Shown here: positions 8,324 through 16,583 of the stretch, piece by piece
Numbering within the stretch: position 1 is the stretch's first letter
Layout of the letters: each line of letters begins with the position of its first letter
Assembly (NCBI GenBank): GCA_964599835.1
Contig: CAZRHF010000006.1
Span: forward strand, 1-42,746
DNA: 42,746 nt
Direction: 5' to 3'
From: SFWF01 sp964599835
Lineage (GTDB): Bacteria > Bacillota > Clostridia > Oscillospirales > Acutalibacteraceae
Notes under the pieces: generated by a model
Told to the model about the DNA's origin: nothing
The model's input: the letters and a program-made list of their open reading frames with translations, nothing else
Databases searched by the model: none
Translations under genes and position numbers: made by a program

Positions 8324-9715
8324 ATGACCAAAAAGTCAACCAAAAAAGCATTGGTTCTGAGTCTGCTCTCTCTCGTAGTCTGCATCTCAATGCTGGTTGG
8401 TTCAACCTTTGCCTGGTTTACGGATAACGTTGTTTCTGCAGGAAACGTTATTAAGTCCGGAAATCTTGACGTCACTCTCGAGTGGCTCGAAGGCAATGCT
8501 GACCCCAATGCCGAAAACGCTCAGTGGATGGACGCTTCTCAGACCGCCATCTTTAATTACGAGCTTTGGGAGCCCGGCTATACCTGCGTTCGTCACGTTA
8601 AGATCGCAAATGTGGGAAGCCTTGCTCTTAAATATAAGGCCGTAATAAAGGCTAACGGAGAGGTAACCGACCTTTCTGACGTTATCGACGTATATTATGC
8701 CGATCCCGCTGTAGGTCCTATGGATGAACGTGCCGATATGAGCGGTCTCACCCGTCTCGGAACCCTCACCGAGGTTCTTGCAGGTATGGGAGACACCGCT
8801 AACGGAACCCTCGCAAGCAAGGACAGCGACGTTATCACCCTCGCTCTTAAGATGCAGGAGTCCGCAGGAAATACCTACGAGGATAAATCCATCGGAACGA
8901 ACTTCTCTGTAGTCGTTTACGCAACACAGGTAGGCGCTGAGTCCGACTCTTTCGACAACACCTACGACAACGGTGCAGTTTATGATGATGAAGTACAGCT
9001 TGAAAGTCAGCCCTGGCATGAGCTTGATGCAGTACATACCGACACCGTAGTAGACGGCGGCGGATACACCTTCGCTGAAGAATATCAGGAGATTGCTCTT
9101 GTAGCCGAGGCCGATGTAACCATTAAGGGCGTCACCTTCCAGAATGGTCTCACTCTTTACACCGATTCGGATGCAAATGGAACCATCACCCTTGAAAACT
9201 GCACTATCTATCTTAACGACGGAAACGGCAATACTTCAAACTCGACGCTCATTCAGCACTATGCCGATTACGGTCTGTACATCGGAGCTATTTCACCTAA
9301 CGTTTCATACGTGTTTAAGAATTGCAAATTCTCGGCTTACGATACCCACACCTATACTAACAACGATAAAGGCTACAACGTATACATCGGCGGAAACTAC
9401 AGCGCCGACAGTATCACCTTCGACGGTTGTACCTTCGAAAAATCGTCCAAGCACGGTATCGGTTGCTCCTTCGACTATATCCCTGATGCGGCAAACAATA
9501 CGGCAACGTATTATAATTTGACCGTAACTGGTTGTAATTTCGTTGATTGGAACAAGGGTAACTATGACGGCGCCGCTATCCGCGGAAACGTTCCCGCAGA
9601 CATTCTCACGGCTTACAATAAGAGCATCAACATCAGCGGTAACACCTTCGGAAACAGCAATGGAAGCAAAAAGGCAAACGTTGCCATCGACGGCTGGAGC
9701 GGCTCCTGGAGCTAA
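8324..9715 (+). CDS. Secreted protein with SipW-dependent-type signal peptide and beta-helix-like passenger
   Basis: The 463-residue protein starts with a charged KKSTKK stretch, a hydrophobic core and the motif GSTFAWFTDNV (about 26-36), typical of TasA/CalY (camelysin)-like proteins cleaved by SipW signal peptidases. Residues about 40-215 resemble the TasA-like beta-sandwich, including an EPGY segment. The rest is rich in Asn/Gly repeats such as ITLENCTIYL, VFKNCKFSAY and ITFDGCTFEK, resembling a right-handed beta-helix. There is no LPXTG sorting motif or C-terminal membrane helix. AGGAGG precedes ATG 8324. A paralogue with almost the same N-terminus is at 28024-30612. No SipW peptidase is in the window; role as matrix or adhesion protein is inference. 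Confidence 0.8.
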   Translation: MTKKSTKKALVLSLLSLVVCISMLVGSTFAWFTDNVVSAGNVIKSGNLDVTLEWLEGNADPNAENAQWMDASQTAIFNYELWEPGYTCVRHVKIANVGSLALKYKAVIKANGEVTDLSDVIDVYYADPAVGPMDERADMSGLTRLGTLTEVLAGMGDTANGTLASKDSDVITLALKMQESAGNTYEDKSIGTNFSVVVYATQVGAESDSFDNTYDNGAVYDDEVQLESQPWHELDAVHTDTVVDGGGYTFAEEYQEIALVAEADVTIKGVTFQNGLTLYTDSDANGTITLENCTIYLNDGNGNTSNSTLIQHYADYGLYIGAISPNVSYVFKNCKFSAYDTHTYTNNDKGYNVYIGGNYSADSITFDGCTFEKSSKHGIGCSFDYIPDAANNTATYYNLTVTGCNFVDWNKGNYDGAAIRGNVPADILTAYNKSINISGNTFGNSNGSKKANVAIDGWSGSWS

Positions 9716-9732
9716 CTCTCTCTGACAATTTA

Positions 9733-9768
9733 AAAAACACCTTTTGGCCGCGGCCAAAAGGTGTTTTT
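9733..9768. terminator. Bidirectional terminator, 36-base perfect palindrome
   Basis: The two 18-base arms (9733-9750, 9751-9768) are exactly complementary with a GGCCGCGGCC core and A-tract/T-tract ends. It separates the convergent surface-protein (+) and esterase (-) genes and can serve both. Confidence 0.9.
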
Positions 9769-9786
9769 GCTTATTAAAGGTCTTTA

Positions 9787-10455
9787 TCATCCGTAATAGC
9801 TTCCGCTGAGCTCTTCAACCTTGGTTTTGTCGCGGGTGGTGGTGAAGGAAAGGAGCCAGTCGTAGTTAGCCTCGTTTTCGTAAACTCTGTCCCAGCAGTT
9901 ATGCTCGTTTTCGGGAAAGAGTATAAGCTCGGCGTGACCGCCTTTTTTATTGACCGCCTTTGCCATTTCAAGACTCTCTATGGGATCGACTACCGTATCT
10001 CTCAGCCCGTGAAAGGTCCTTATGGGAAGGTCGGCCAGGGTGTATGCCATCCAGGCAATACCGCCGCCGCAAACAGGCATAATGGAAGCAAACAGGTCGG
10101 GACGGAGGGAGGCCAGCTCCCAGGTTCCGTAGCCGCCCATACTGTTGCCGGTAAGATGTACCCTTGTTTCGTCGATATAGGGAAGCTCCCGTGCCTTATC
10201 CACCAGTTTGATAAGGGTGGGCATAACCTCGTTCCAGTTATTAACGCTGCAAAGAGGAGCAAAAAGAACATAGCCTCTATTCTGTCGCTTAGCAAGATTT
10301 AAAAAGCAGGCGTTGCCCCTTAAAATATCGGTGTCGGCGCTTCTTGTTCCCGCACCGTGCAGGAAAATTACCAAAGCGTATTTGTTATTCTCATCGAAAT
10401 TCTCGGGGTAGGATACTAAATACTTGACCCCTTCCAAAATCTTTTCTTCTATCAT
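9787..10455 (-). CDS. Alpha/beta-hydrolase, PHB-depolymerase/CE1-like esterase
   Basis: The 222-residue cytoplasmic protein has the oxyanion-region HGAG at 33-36, the nucleophile elbow GNSMGG with S105, an acid in HGLRDTVVD (D153) and the histidine in ENEHNCWD (H185), so the triad is complete. The fold is that of prolyl-oligopeptidase/dienelactone-hydrolase or CE1-like esterases, many of which remove acyl or feruloyl groups from plant glycans. No signal peptide is present. It may share function with the glycosidase-like gene upstream on the same strand but has its own promoter. Substrate unknown. Confidence 0.8.
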   Translation of the reverse strand: MIEEKILEGVKYLVSYPENFDENNKYALVIFLHGAGTRSADTDILRGNACFLNLAKRQNRGYVLFAPLCSVNNWNEVMPTLIKLVDKARELPYIDETRVHLTGNSMGGYGTWELASLRPDLFASIMPVCGGGIAWMAYTLADLPIRTFHGLRDTVVDPIESLEMAKAVNKKGGHAELILFPENEHNCWDRVYENEANYDWLLSFTTTRDKTKVEELSGSYYG

Positions 10456-10478
10456 ACAAAAACCTTCTTTCTACCCAG

Positions 10479-10507
10479 ATTATATATCCTTTTCAGAAAA
10501 AAAGCAA
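10479..10507 (-). promoter_or_regulatory. Promoter of the esterase gene
   Basis: On the minus strand: TTGCTT (10507 to 10502), 17-base spacer, TATAAT (10484 to 10479). The -35 box lies within the 3' end of the preceding terminator hairpin. Confidence 0.45.
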
Positions 10508-10540
10508 CCCCCGGGACTAATCGCCTCGGGGGATATTTGC
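10497..10540 (-). terminator. Terminator of the glycosidase-like gene
   Basis: On the minus strand the stem is GCAA / bulge / CCCCCG pairing with CGGGGG / TTGC (10532-10527 with 10513-10508), followed by seven T (10503-10497). Confidence 0.8.
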
Positions 10541-12528
10541 TATTTTATCATAATATAATATGGCTCAAGGTTGTTGAGACTTTCGGTCAGAATTATTCCG
10601 TCACCAACCTTCTCGTATTTCATCGGTTTCCACTCTCCGTCGATATCAAGGAAGAAATATTCTTTTCCGATAAATTTTTTCGGGAGGTGCAGATGTGCCT
10701 TTTCAAGGTCATCCTCACAAACGTTTATAAGGGTGAGAATTCCTGAAAATCCGCTTTTTATCGGGCTCACAGCCTCATTCTGCAAAAGAAAGATATCGGG
10801 TGCGTCGGTAACAAAGGCGTATTCGTCGGCGAATCTGCTTATAAGACTATGGAAAAGCCGCTGTCTGCGATAGTTGAGCAGGGCCTGCGAATCGTTATCT
10901 TTGACCGTCGTAGCAAGTACAATAACCTTTCCGCCAAGCTCGTTTTCGAAAAGGGTCATTGCGGGGGTAATAGGCTCTTTTGTGAAGCTAAACAGCTCGG
11001 ATATTATCACACAGGACGGATCGGTGATCTTCATCTCGAGCATTTTGCCGTTTTTTCGGGCCAGCATATGAGCACTTGTCATATGCCTTCCTCTGCCGGG
11101 TGCGGCAAACTCCTCCCGTATTACTTCACGGGCGGCAAGATCGTAACGAAGCTTACCTCTTTCTGCTACGTCCTCTCCTATTTCGACACCGATATATTTT
11201 CCGTAACCTCGCTCACAAAGGGCCTTTGCGGCATCGGCATCAAGAAAAAGCACCTTGGAAAGACATTTTTTAACTGCTTCATCCTCCGAATAAAGAGCCG
11301 AAACGTCGTCCCAAAAGGCTACGGGCTCCTCGGTGGTGGTAAAGGGAATACCGAAACGTGAAACCGAATAGGTCCATTTGGGCCATTCGCATCCGTTGGG
11401 GATATGATAGGTACTGTTAAACGGGTCGAAGCTTATCTCCACACCTCTTACTCTACATTCGGAGGCGGCGCGGGAAATGGCATTAAAACGCTTTCTCTCC
11501 TTTTGATGCATTGCGGCGTAAACAGGCTCTTCTGCGGGGTCGTCAAGAAGCTGGTCGGTTTGGAAAACAGAGCCCTCAAAGCCGTAGGAATACATCATCG
11601 ACATCAGCATCCGCATATATGATGCAGGTACGAAATACCGTATGTGAGGGAAGGTGTCCGATTCATGGAGAAACAGAAAATCTCCCTTAATGTTCTGCCT
11701 GCTGTGCAGCGCAAAAAAGGTCCTTTGGCAGATCGCTTTGGGGTTACAGTCGGTGTAGAAGGTTCCGTGAATACGGGCAAAGGGGGTATGATTTTCGCCT
11801 GCAAAGGCGCGGGCTAACTCCTCGGTGCAGTTTCCGTCGGTCTTATCGCCTCCCTGTTGCATGATTCCGATGGGGATTTCGGGACTCAGTATATCAACCT
11901 TTCTGCGTACCTCCTTGGCGATGGCAATAAGGGTGTCCTTTTTGAGCTCTTGCCAGGCTTTGACGATATCCTTGGCTCCGTCCTTCTTCTCATTAGAAAT
12001 GGTCAGTAATTCTTCACGGGAAAAGTATTTACCAATCCTTTTTGAAAACTCGTCAAGATGACGTTTACAGTAACAGCCTCCTGCCGCGGAAACCGAAAAA
12101 TCGTCCTCTGTCATAATAAAATCAGGCTTTGCTATTGCCGCGAAGTCTGCTGTATCATCCGAAAACCGCTCTATAAAATCGGGGTCAAGTCCGCAGGCAG
12201 CAAAGGGATGCTCACGTCCGTTTGCTCCGACCGACTTCGAAAATCCGTCACCGCACTTGAGGGTAAGGGTTCTCCACCAGCCAAGATCTATATCGTAGTC
12301 GCTGAGCTCCTTTTTTATCTCGGCGAAAATTCGGGCCTTTTCCCTGAAGACCTCCTTTGGAGGATAGCCTATCGACCTCCAGCCTCCGCACGGAAAGGCC
12401 AGCATGAAGGAGCGTAGGCCATAGTCCTTATAGCGTTTCATAATATTGTCGATGATATCTTCCTTGTCGGGCCAATCAAGCTCGAGGCTTATCGGTACAA
12501 TAGCGTAAAGCTCTTCGCGTTTTTTCAT
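10540..12528 (-). CDS. Uncharacterised clan GH-A-like glycosidase (GH42-like architecture)
   Basis: This 662-residue protein lacks a signal peptide. The first half reads like a (beta/alpha)8 barrel: a conserved start of strands (SLELDWP, SFMLAFPCGGW), PDFIMTEDDF near 133-142 and GDFLFLHESDTFPH, where the Glu is a plausible nucleophile. A middle segment and beta-rich C-terminus (VIVLATTVKDN, LTLINVCEDD, PYYIMIK) resemble the trimerisation and C-terminal domains of GH42-type enzymes. I do not recognise a named family and do not assign a substrate. GGGGAG lies nine bases before the ATG. It is divergent from a PocR/AraC-type regulator at 12675 that probably controls it, with an inverted repeat between them. 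Confidence 0.6.
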   Translation of the reverse strand: MKKREELYAIVPISLELDWPDKEDIIDNIMKRYKDYGLRSFMLAFPCGGWRSIGYPPKEVFREKARIFAEIKKELSDYDIDLGWWRTLTLKCGDGFSKSVGANGREHPFAACGLDPDFIERFSDDTADFAAIAKPDFIMTEDDFSVSAAGGCYCKRHLDEFSKRIGKYFSREELLTISNEKKDGAKDIVKAWQELKKDTLIAIAKEVRRKVDILSPEIPIGIMQQGGDKTDGNCTEELARAFAGENHTPFARIHGTFYTDCNPKAICQRTFFALHSRQNIKGDFLFLHESDTFPHIRYFVPASYMRMLMSMMYSYGFEGSVFQTDQLLDDPAEEPVYAAMHQKERKRFNAISRAASECRVRGVEISFDPFNSTYHIPNGCEWPKWTYSVSRFGIPFTTTEEPVAFWDDVSALYSEDEAVKKCLSKVLFLDADAAKALCERGYGKYIGVEIGEDVAERGKLRYDLAAREVIREEFAAPGRGRHMTSAHMLARKNGKMLEMKITDPSCVIISELFSFTKEPITPAMTLFENELGGKVIVLATTVKDNDSQALLNYRRQRLFHSLISRFADEYAFVTDAPDIFLLQNEAVSPIKSGFSGILTLINVCEDDLEKAHLHLPKKFIGKEYFFLDIDGEWKPMKYEKVGDGIILTESLNNLEPYYIMIK

Positions 12529-12572
12529 AAATATTCACTCCCCGTTAGGTTATATCTTAATTATCCTATAAA

Positions 12573-12640
12573 ACCGATTTCTTTTCTTGCACAAAATAAA
12601 CCTATTATAATAAAAAAGGCACATTATTCTTGAAATCGGT
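12573..12640. promoter_or_regulatory. Candidate AraC-type operator: 9-base inverted repeat
   Basis: ACCGATTTC (12573-12581) and its exact complement GAAATCGGT (12632-12640) flank the centre of the divergent intergenic region. The right copy overlaps the -35 box of the regulator promoter; the left copy lies upstream of the weak promoter of the glycosidase-like gene. Confidence 0.4.
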
Positions 12641-12658
12641 GCATTTTGTATATATAAT
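12630..12658 (+). promoter_or_regulatory. Promoter of the PocR/AraC regulator gene
   Basis: TTGAAA (12630-12635), 17-base spacer, TATAAT (12653-12658), close to the start codon at 12675. Confidence 0.6.
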
Positions 12659-12674
12659 TAAGTAGGTGATGACT

Positions 12675-13496
12675 ATGACCTACAGTAATCTCTACGACCT
12701 TATCTATCTGCTGGAAAAGGGCACTAAGCTCCATATAGGGGTGATCTTCTTCGGCAACTACGGCAACGAAAGGCTGATATTGCCGCAAAGTCACCGTATA
12801 CACGATGCCGCCGCCTGCGACTTGTTAAAATCGGTGAGTTATGAGCGTTGTTTTTCCTGTCGGAACCTTGCCATAAAAAGGGCGATAAAAAGCAAGGAGG
12901 CCTTCGGAGGTATATGTGTCGGCGGAATTTACGAATATACCCACCCCGTTTTCGATAAGGACAGAATAATCGCTCTTATCTATATCGGAAATATTTTTGC
13001 AGGTATGAACAGCCGCCTTGAAAAAAGCCTCGGACATCGCCCCGACCTTATAGAAACCCTGGAAAAAGATTTTGATGAGTCTTCCTGCAAGCGTATGGCA
13101 ACCCTTATCGAAAGCTATATCCGACTTTTAATAAAGGAATACCCTCTGTCCGAAACCTCCGAATTTATCCCCATAATCGAAAACCTGAACAGTCTTGTCG
13201 GGGAGGGCACCGCCTCCGATCTGTCCCTTTCAAAGGTTGCTGAAAACTTTAATTACAATAAAAAATATTTCGGACGGCTCTTCAGGCAAAAAACAGGGGT
13301 CAGCTTTAAGGACCACATTAATTCCCAAAAGATCAAGACCGCCAAACAGCTTTTATCCGCCACAAACGATACCGTAATGGACATAGCCCTTAAATGCGGC
13401 TTTAATAACGTCTCCTACTTTAACCGCGTTTTTAAGGAAAACTGCGGAATGACTCCCACCGAATACCGCAAGCAAAAGCTTTTTGCTCTCAAATAA
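12675..13496 (+). CDS. AraC family regulator with PocR-type sensory domain
   Basis: The 273-residue protein has an N-terminal region (about 1-160) resembling the PocR ligand-binding domain, including a CFSCRN cysteine motif and an IGNIFAG segment. The C-terminal AraC double helix-turn-helix (about 170-270) contains YFGRLFRQKTG and IALKCGFNNVSYFNRVFKE. PocR domains are thought to bind small hydrocarbon-derived or sugar metabolites; the ligand here is unknown. The gene is divergent from the glycosidase-like gene. AGGTGA six bases before the ATG at 12675 favours this start over the GTG at 12666. Confidence 0.85.
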   Translation: MTYSNLYDLIYLLEKGTKLHIGVIFFGNYGNERLILPQSHRIHDAAACDLLKSVSYERCFSCRNLAIKRAIKSKEAFGGICVGGIYEYTHPVFDKDRIIALIYIGNIFAGMNSRLEKSLGHRPDLIETLEKDFDESSCKRMATLIESYIRLLIKEYPLSETSEFIPIIENLNSLVGEGTASDLSLSKVAENFNYNKKYFGRLFRQKTGVSFKDHINSQKIKTAKQLLSATNDTVMDIALKCGFNNVSYFNRVFKENCGMTPTEYRKQKLFALK

Positions 13497-13539
13497 ACAA
13501 AACCGCCTAAAAAAGTAGGTTTATGCGGCCTAATGTGTT

Positions 13540-13578
13540 AAAAAGCCGTGGTAACGCAGACGCGTACCACGGCTTTTT
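13540..13578. terminator. Bidirectional terminator between convergent AraC genes
   Basis: A perfect 14-base-pair stem AAAAAGCCGTGGTA (13540-13553) with its complement (13565-13578), 11-base loop, A-tract and T-tract on either side. Confidence 0.9.
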
Positions 13579-13581
13579 TCT

Positions 13582-14379
13582 TTATTGTTTTTTGTATTTT
13601 TTTCGAAATTCGGTAGGCGATACACCCGTTTGCCTTTTAAAGGTGCGGCTGAAATTACTGCCGTCCGAAAATCCGCAGGTGAAAACTATCTCGTTTACCG
13701 GAAGGTCGGTGTTTGCCAAAAGCCTTTTTGCCGCCGTGATCCTGCAGTTTTGCAGATACTCCATAGGTGCATAGCCGCTGACCTCCTTAAAAAGATGGGA
13801 AAGGTGGGAGGGGCTTATGTTATGCCTTGCCGCCAGAGCGGAAAGGGTAAGTCTTTCTCCGAAATCGGCTTCAATATCCCGCTTTATACCTTCTATAAAA
13901 GCAATATTTTCCGAGCTTTCGTCGGTAAAAATTTCGGGCGCACTACGGTAAAGCAGTATGAAGATCTCGTTTATAAGCAGGTTTTGCATATTCTCCCACA
14001 TAGCGCTTTTCTTATCGTTTTCTTCGGTAAGCCTGTGAAGTAGGGTCTCAAGCTCACTTCTGAAGCCGTCGATCTTTACTGCGTGACTAAAACCCCTGCT
14101 TCGGTTGGTAAGTACCGAGTAAAGCAGGTCTCGGTCGTTGCCTTCCGATTCGCCTGCTATATGCAGGGTAAAACGCTTGTAGCATTCGCTTTTGACCTTA
14201 ACCGAATGATGCTCGAAGCGGCTGAATATAAGCAGGGTGCCCCCATCGGCCTCATATTTTTTACCTTCCGCCAAAACCTCGGCAACCCCCTCTTTAATAT
14301 AAAGAAGCTGATGGTGGTCGTGGTAATGATTACCGTGATTTGCATACCCTTCAAGAAATTTCGCTTCCGTTACTTTCAT
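13582..14379 (-). CDS. AraC family regulator with cupin sensor domain
   Basis: The 265-residue protein has an N-terminal cupin with HYHDHHQLLYIKEG and an FEHHSV ligand-like motif, then a C-terminal AraC HTH pair (LSALAARHNISPSHLSHLF; IVFTCGFSDGSNFSRTFKR). It is divergent from the OYE operon at 14527 and is the natural candidate for its regulator. The second ATG (14379) is preferred because AGAGG lies seven bases upstream, while it abuts the first ATG at 14385 too closely. Confidence 0.85.
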   Translation of the reverse strand: MKVTEAKFLEGYANHGNHYHDHHQLLYIKEGVAEVLAEGKKYEADGGTLLIFSRFEHHSVKVKSECYKRFTLHIAGESEGNDRDLLYSVLTNRSRGFSHAVKIDGFRSELETLLHRLTEENDKKSAMWENMQNLLINEIFILLYRSAPEIFTDESSENIAFIEGIKRDIEADFGERLTLSALAARHNISPSHLSHLFKEVSGYAPMEYLQNCRITAAKRLLANTDLPVNEIVFTCGFSDGSNFSRTFKRQTGVSPTEFRKKYKKQ

Positions 14380-14410
14380 AAACATTCCTCTTTGCGAGTT
14401 TTACATATTA

Positions 14411-14439
14411 AATATACCGTAATTTTAAAAGAAAATCAA
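14411..14439 (-). promoter_or_regulatory. Promoter of the cupin-AraC regulator
   Basis: On the minus strand: TTGATT (14439 to 14434), 17-base spacer, TATATT (14416 to 14411). Confidence 0.45.
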
Positions 14440-14453
14440 GAAAAAAAGCAAGA

Positions 14454-14478
14454 TTTACATAATTTTCTGCATTATAAT
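14454..14478 (+). promoter_or_regulatory. Weak, probably activator-dependent promoter of the OYE operon
   Basis: A perfect -10 TATAAT lies at 14473-14478, but no -35 hexamer occurs 16-18 bases upstream; TTTACA at 14454 is only 13 bases away. This contrasts with the canonical promoters elsewhere in the window. Confidence 0.4.
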
Positions 14479-14526
14479 CATATCGGTTTTGCTTCAGATA
14501 ATGTAAAATAAGACCGAGGTGTGAGA

Positions 14527-15849
14527 ATGAACAGAAAAGTATATACGTCTGCCGAAGAACTTAAATCACAGGAAAAGGAGCTGGGAATAACCCTGCCTTT
14601 CAGCAAAAATACAGGACTTTTAGGTGACGGAATCAGAATAAAAAACAAAACCGTAAATAACCGCCTTGTTTGTCAGGCGATGGAAGGCTGTGACGGCACT
14701 TCGGACGGCAGACCCGATATCCTCACAAACAGAAGATACGAGCGTTTGGCTAAAGGTGGGGCAGGACTTATCTGGTTTGAAGCCACTGCGGTAATGGAGG
14801 AGGGTAGAGCCAACCCACGTCAGCTTTTTATTACCGAAAACAATCTCGACGCATTTAAACGGCAGGTTGATGTGATAAAGGAAACCGCTCTTAAAGAAGA
14901 GGGTTACGAGCCGCTTATAATTATGCAGGCTACCCATTCGGGAAGATATTCTAAGCCGAATGGTATCCCGGAACCCATAATTGCTTATAATAACCCTGTT
15001 TTCGAGAAGGATAACCCAATCTCTGAAGACAAAATCGCCACCGATGAACATATTGACCGCGTGGGTGAAGCTCTTATAAAGGGCGCCGTCCTCGCCGAAA
15101 AAGCAGGCTTCGACGGAGTTGATATAAAATGCTGTCACCGTTACCTGAATTCCGAGCTTCTTTCAGCTTATAACAGAGAGGGAAAATACGGCGGAAGTTT
15201 AGAAAACCGAACGAGACTTCTCCGTGAATGCGTCAAGGGTGCGGTGGATATCTGTTCAAATGATTTCATCATTTCCACCCGACTCAACGTATACGACGGC
15301 TTCGCCTATCCTTACGGCTTCGGTGTAAGCCGAGACGGCGGCACCGATCTCGACCCTACAGAGCCCATTTGGTTACTTAACCGTCTCAGAGACCTTGGCG
15401 TAGAGCTTGTCAATATTACAATGGGCAATCCCTACTTTAATCCCCACGTCAACCGCCCCTTTGCGGCAGGTACCTATATTCCCGAGGAGCATCCTCTTAT
15501 GGGAGTTAAAAGAATGCTTGACGGGATCTCTGTCCTTAAAAATGCCGTACCCGACCTTAAAATCATCTCTTCGGGGCTTTCCTTCCTCGGTGTTGCCGCA
15601 CCGGGTGTTGCGGCAGGCTATATAGAAAAAGGCGGATTCGATATGGCAGGCTTCGGCAGGACCGTATTTGCCTATCCCGATTTTGCAAAAGATATCCTTA
15701 AAAACGGTGAGATGGATAAAAAGAAAATATGTATCTGCTGTTCCAAATGCACCGAAATAATGCGAAAACCCGGCGGAACCCCGGGCTGTGTTATAAGGGA
15801 TAAAGAGATATACCTGCCCATTTACAAGGAACTTTGCGGAGGAAAATGA
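14527..15849 (+). CDS. Old Yellow Enzyme family NADH:flavin oxidoreductase with C-terminal Cys cluster
   Basis: The 440-residue protein is an FMN-dependent TIM barrel of the OYE/2,4-dienoyl-CoA reductase group, which reduces activated C=C bonds. Visible are RLVCQAMEG near the start, THSGR at 136-140 and CCHRYLNSELLSAYNRE followed by YGGSLENRTR. Compared with the usual HxAHGY signature, the first substrate-binding His is replaced by Lys. C402, C405, C408 and C421 form the Fe-S motif of the dienoyl-CoA reductase subfamily, but the C-terminal FAD/NAD domain of full-length members (about 640 residues) is absent, so another protein must feed electrons. GAGGT lies six bases before ATG 14527. First gene of a six-gene operon. 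Confidence 0.88.
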   Translation: MNRKVYTSAEELKSQEKELGITLPFSKNTGLLGDGIRIKNKTVNNRLVCQAMEGCDGTSDGRPDILTNRRYERLAKGGAGLIWFEATAVMEEGRANPRQLFITENNLDAFKRQVDVIKETALKEEGYEPLIIMQATHSGRYSKPNGIPEPIIAYNNPVFEKDNPISEDKIATDEHIDRVGEALIKGAVLAEKAGFDGVDIKCCHRYLNSELLSAYNREGKYGGSLENRTRLLRECVKGAVDICSNDFIISTRLNVYDGFAYPYGFGVSRDGGTDLDPTEPIWLLNRLRDLGVELVNITMGNPYFNPHVNRPFAAGTYIPEEHPLMGVKRMLDGISVLKNAVPDLKIISSGLSFLGVAAPGVAAGYIEKGGFDMAGFGRTVFAYPDFAKDILKNGEMDKKKICICCSKCTEIMRKPGGTPGCVIRDKEIYLPIYKELCGGK

Positions 15850-16583
15850 TGAAAATTGCAGTTATAAGCGGCGTTTCCGCAGGCATCGGTAAAGCGGTAG
15901 CAAAAAGATTTTTAAATGAGGGCTATGCCGTCGTAGGTATGAGCCGTCGGGAGTCTTCCGAAGCATCGGACAATTTCACCTACGTTCAGGGGGATGTTTC
16001 GTCATCATCCGACCGCGAAAAACTCATAAATACGGTTATGGAGAAATACGGCAGAATAGACGTCCTTGTAAACGTTGCGGGAATTGCACCTGCCGTTCGT
16101 GCCGACCTTCTTGATATGAACGAAGGAAGCTACGATAAGGTTATGGAGGTCAACACCAAGGGAGCCTTGTTTCTTACTCAGCTTGCCTCAAAGAAAATGA
16201 TAGAAAACGAGGCCGAGAACGGTGTCAGGGGCTACATCTGTAATATATCCTCAATTTCCGCCTATACAAGCTCGCCGAACAGGGGAGAATACTGTATTTC
16301 AAAGGCGGGAATGTCAATGGTCACCACCCTGTTTGCCGACCGGCTTGCCGAATACGGCATCGCGGTTAACGAGGTGCGTCCCGGAATCATTGCTACCGAT
16401 ATGACCGACAAGGTAAAGGATAAATACGACCGTCTTATCGAGGGCGGCCTTCTTCCCATAAAGCGCTGGGGTACTCCTGAGGATATTGCAAGTGCCGTAT
16501 GGACGCTTTGCAGCGGAGCGCTACCCTATATGACAGGCCAATGCCTGAATATAGACGGCGGTTTCCATATAAGGAGATTATGA
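15849..16583 (+). CDS. Short-chain dehydrogenase/reductase (SDR)
   Basis: This is a 244-residue classical SDR: nucleotide-binding SGVSAGIGKA at 7-16, NVAGIAP, catalytic Ser in ISSISAY and YxxxK as YCISK, C-terminal LNIDGGF. It reversibly reduces a ketone with NAD(P)H; FabG-like annotation would be overspecific. The ATG at 15849 overlaps the upstream stop by one base and has GGAGG six bases upstream, better than the ATG at 15846 (three bases). Its place between an enone reductase and a fumarate-reductase-like flavoprotein suggests that it handles a keto intermediate of the same pathway. Confidence 0.9.
   Translation: MKIAVISGVSAGIGKAVAKRFLNEGYAVVGMSRRESSEASDNFTYVQGDVSSSSDREKLINTVMEKYGRIDVLVNVAGIAPAVRADLLDMNEGSYDKVMEVNTKGALFLTQLASKKMIENEAENGVRGYICNISSISAYTSSPNRGEYCISKAGMSMVTTLFADRLAEYGIAVNEVRPGIIATDMTDKVKDKYDRLIEGGLLPIKRWGTPEDIASAVWTLCSGALPYMTGQCLNIDGGFHIRRL

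Larger units (their letters stand above)
14399..14508. promoter_or_regulatory. Three TTTACAT boxes in the AraC/OYE-operon divergent region
   Basis: TTTTACAT occurs at 14399-14406, TTTACAT at 14454-14460, and the inverted copy ATGTAAAA at 14501-14508. The middle box sits just where the -35 of the OYE operon would be, as expected for an activator site. Confidence 0.35.

Noticed and set aside
9733..9768. 36-base perfect palindrome as a mobile-element end or replication-related site
   Set aside because: It lies between convergent stop codons and has A- and T-tracts on both sides, so a bidirectional terminator is sufficient explanation.
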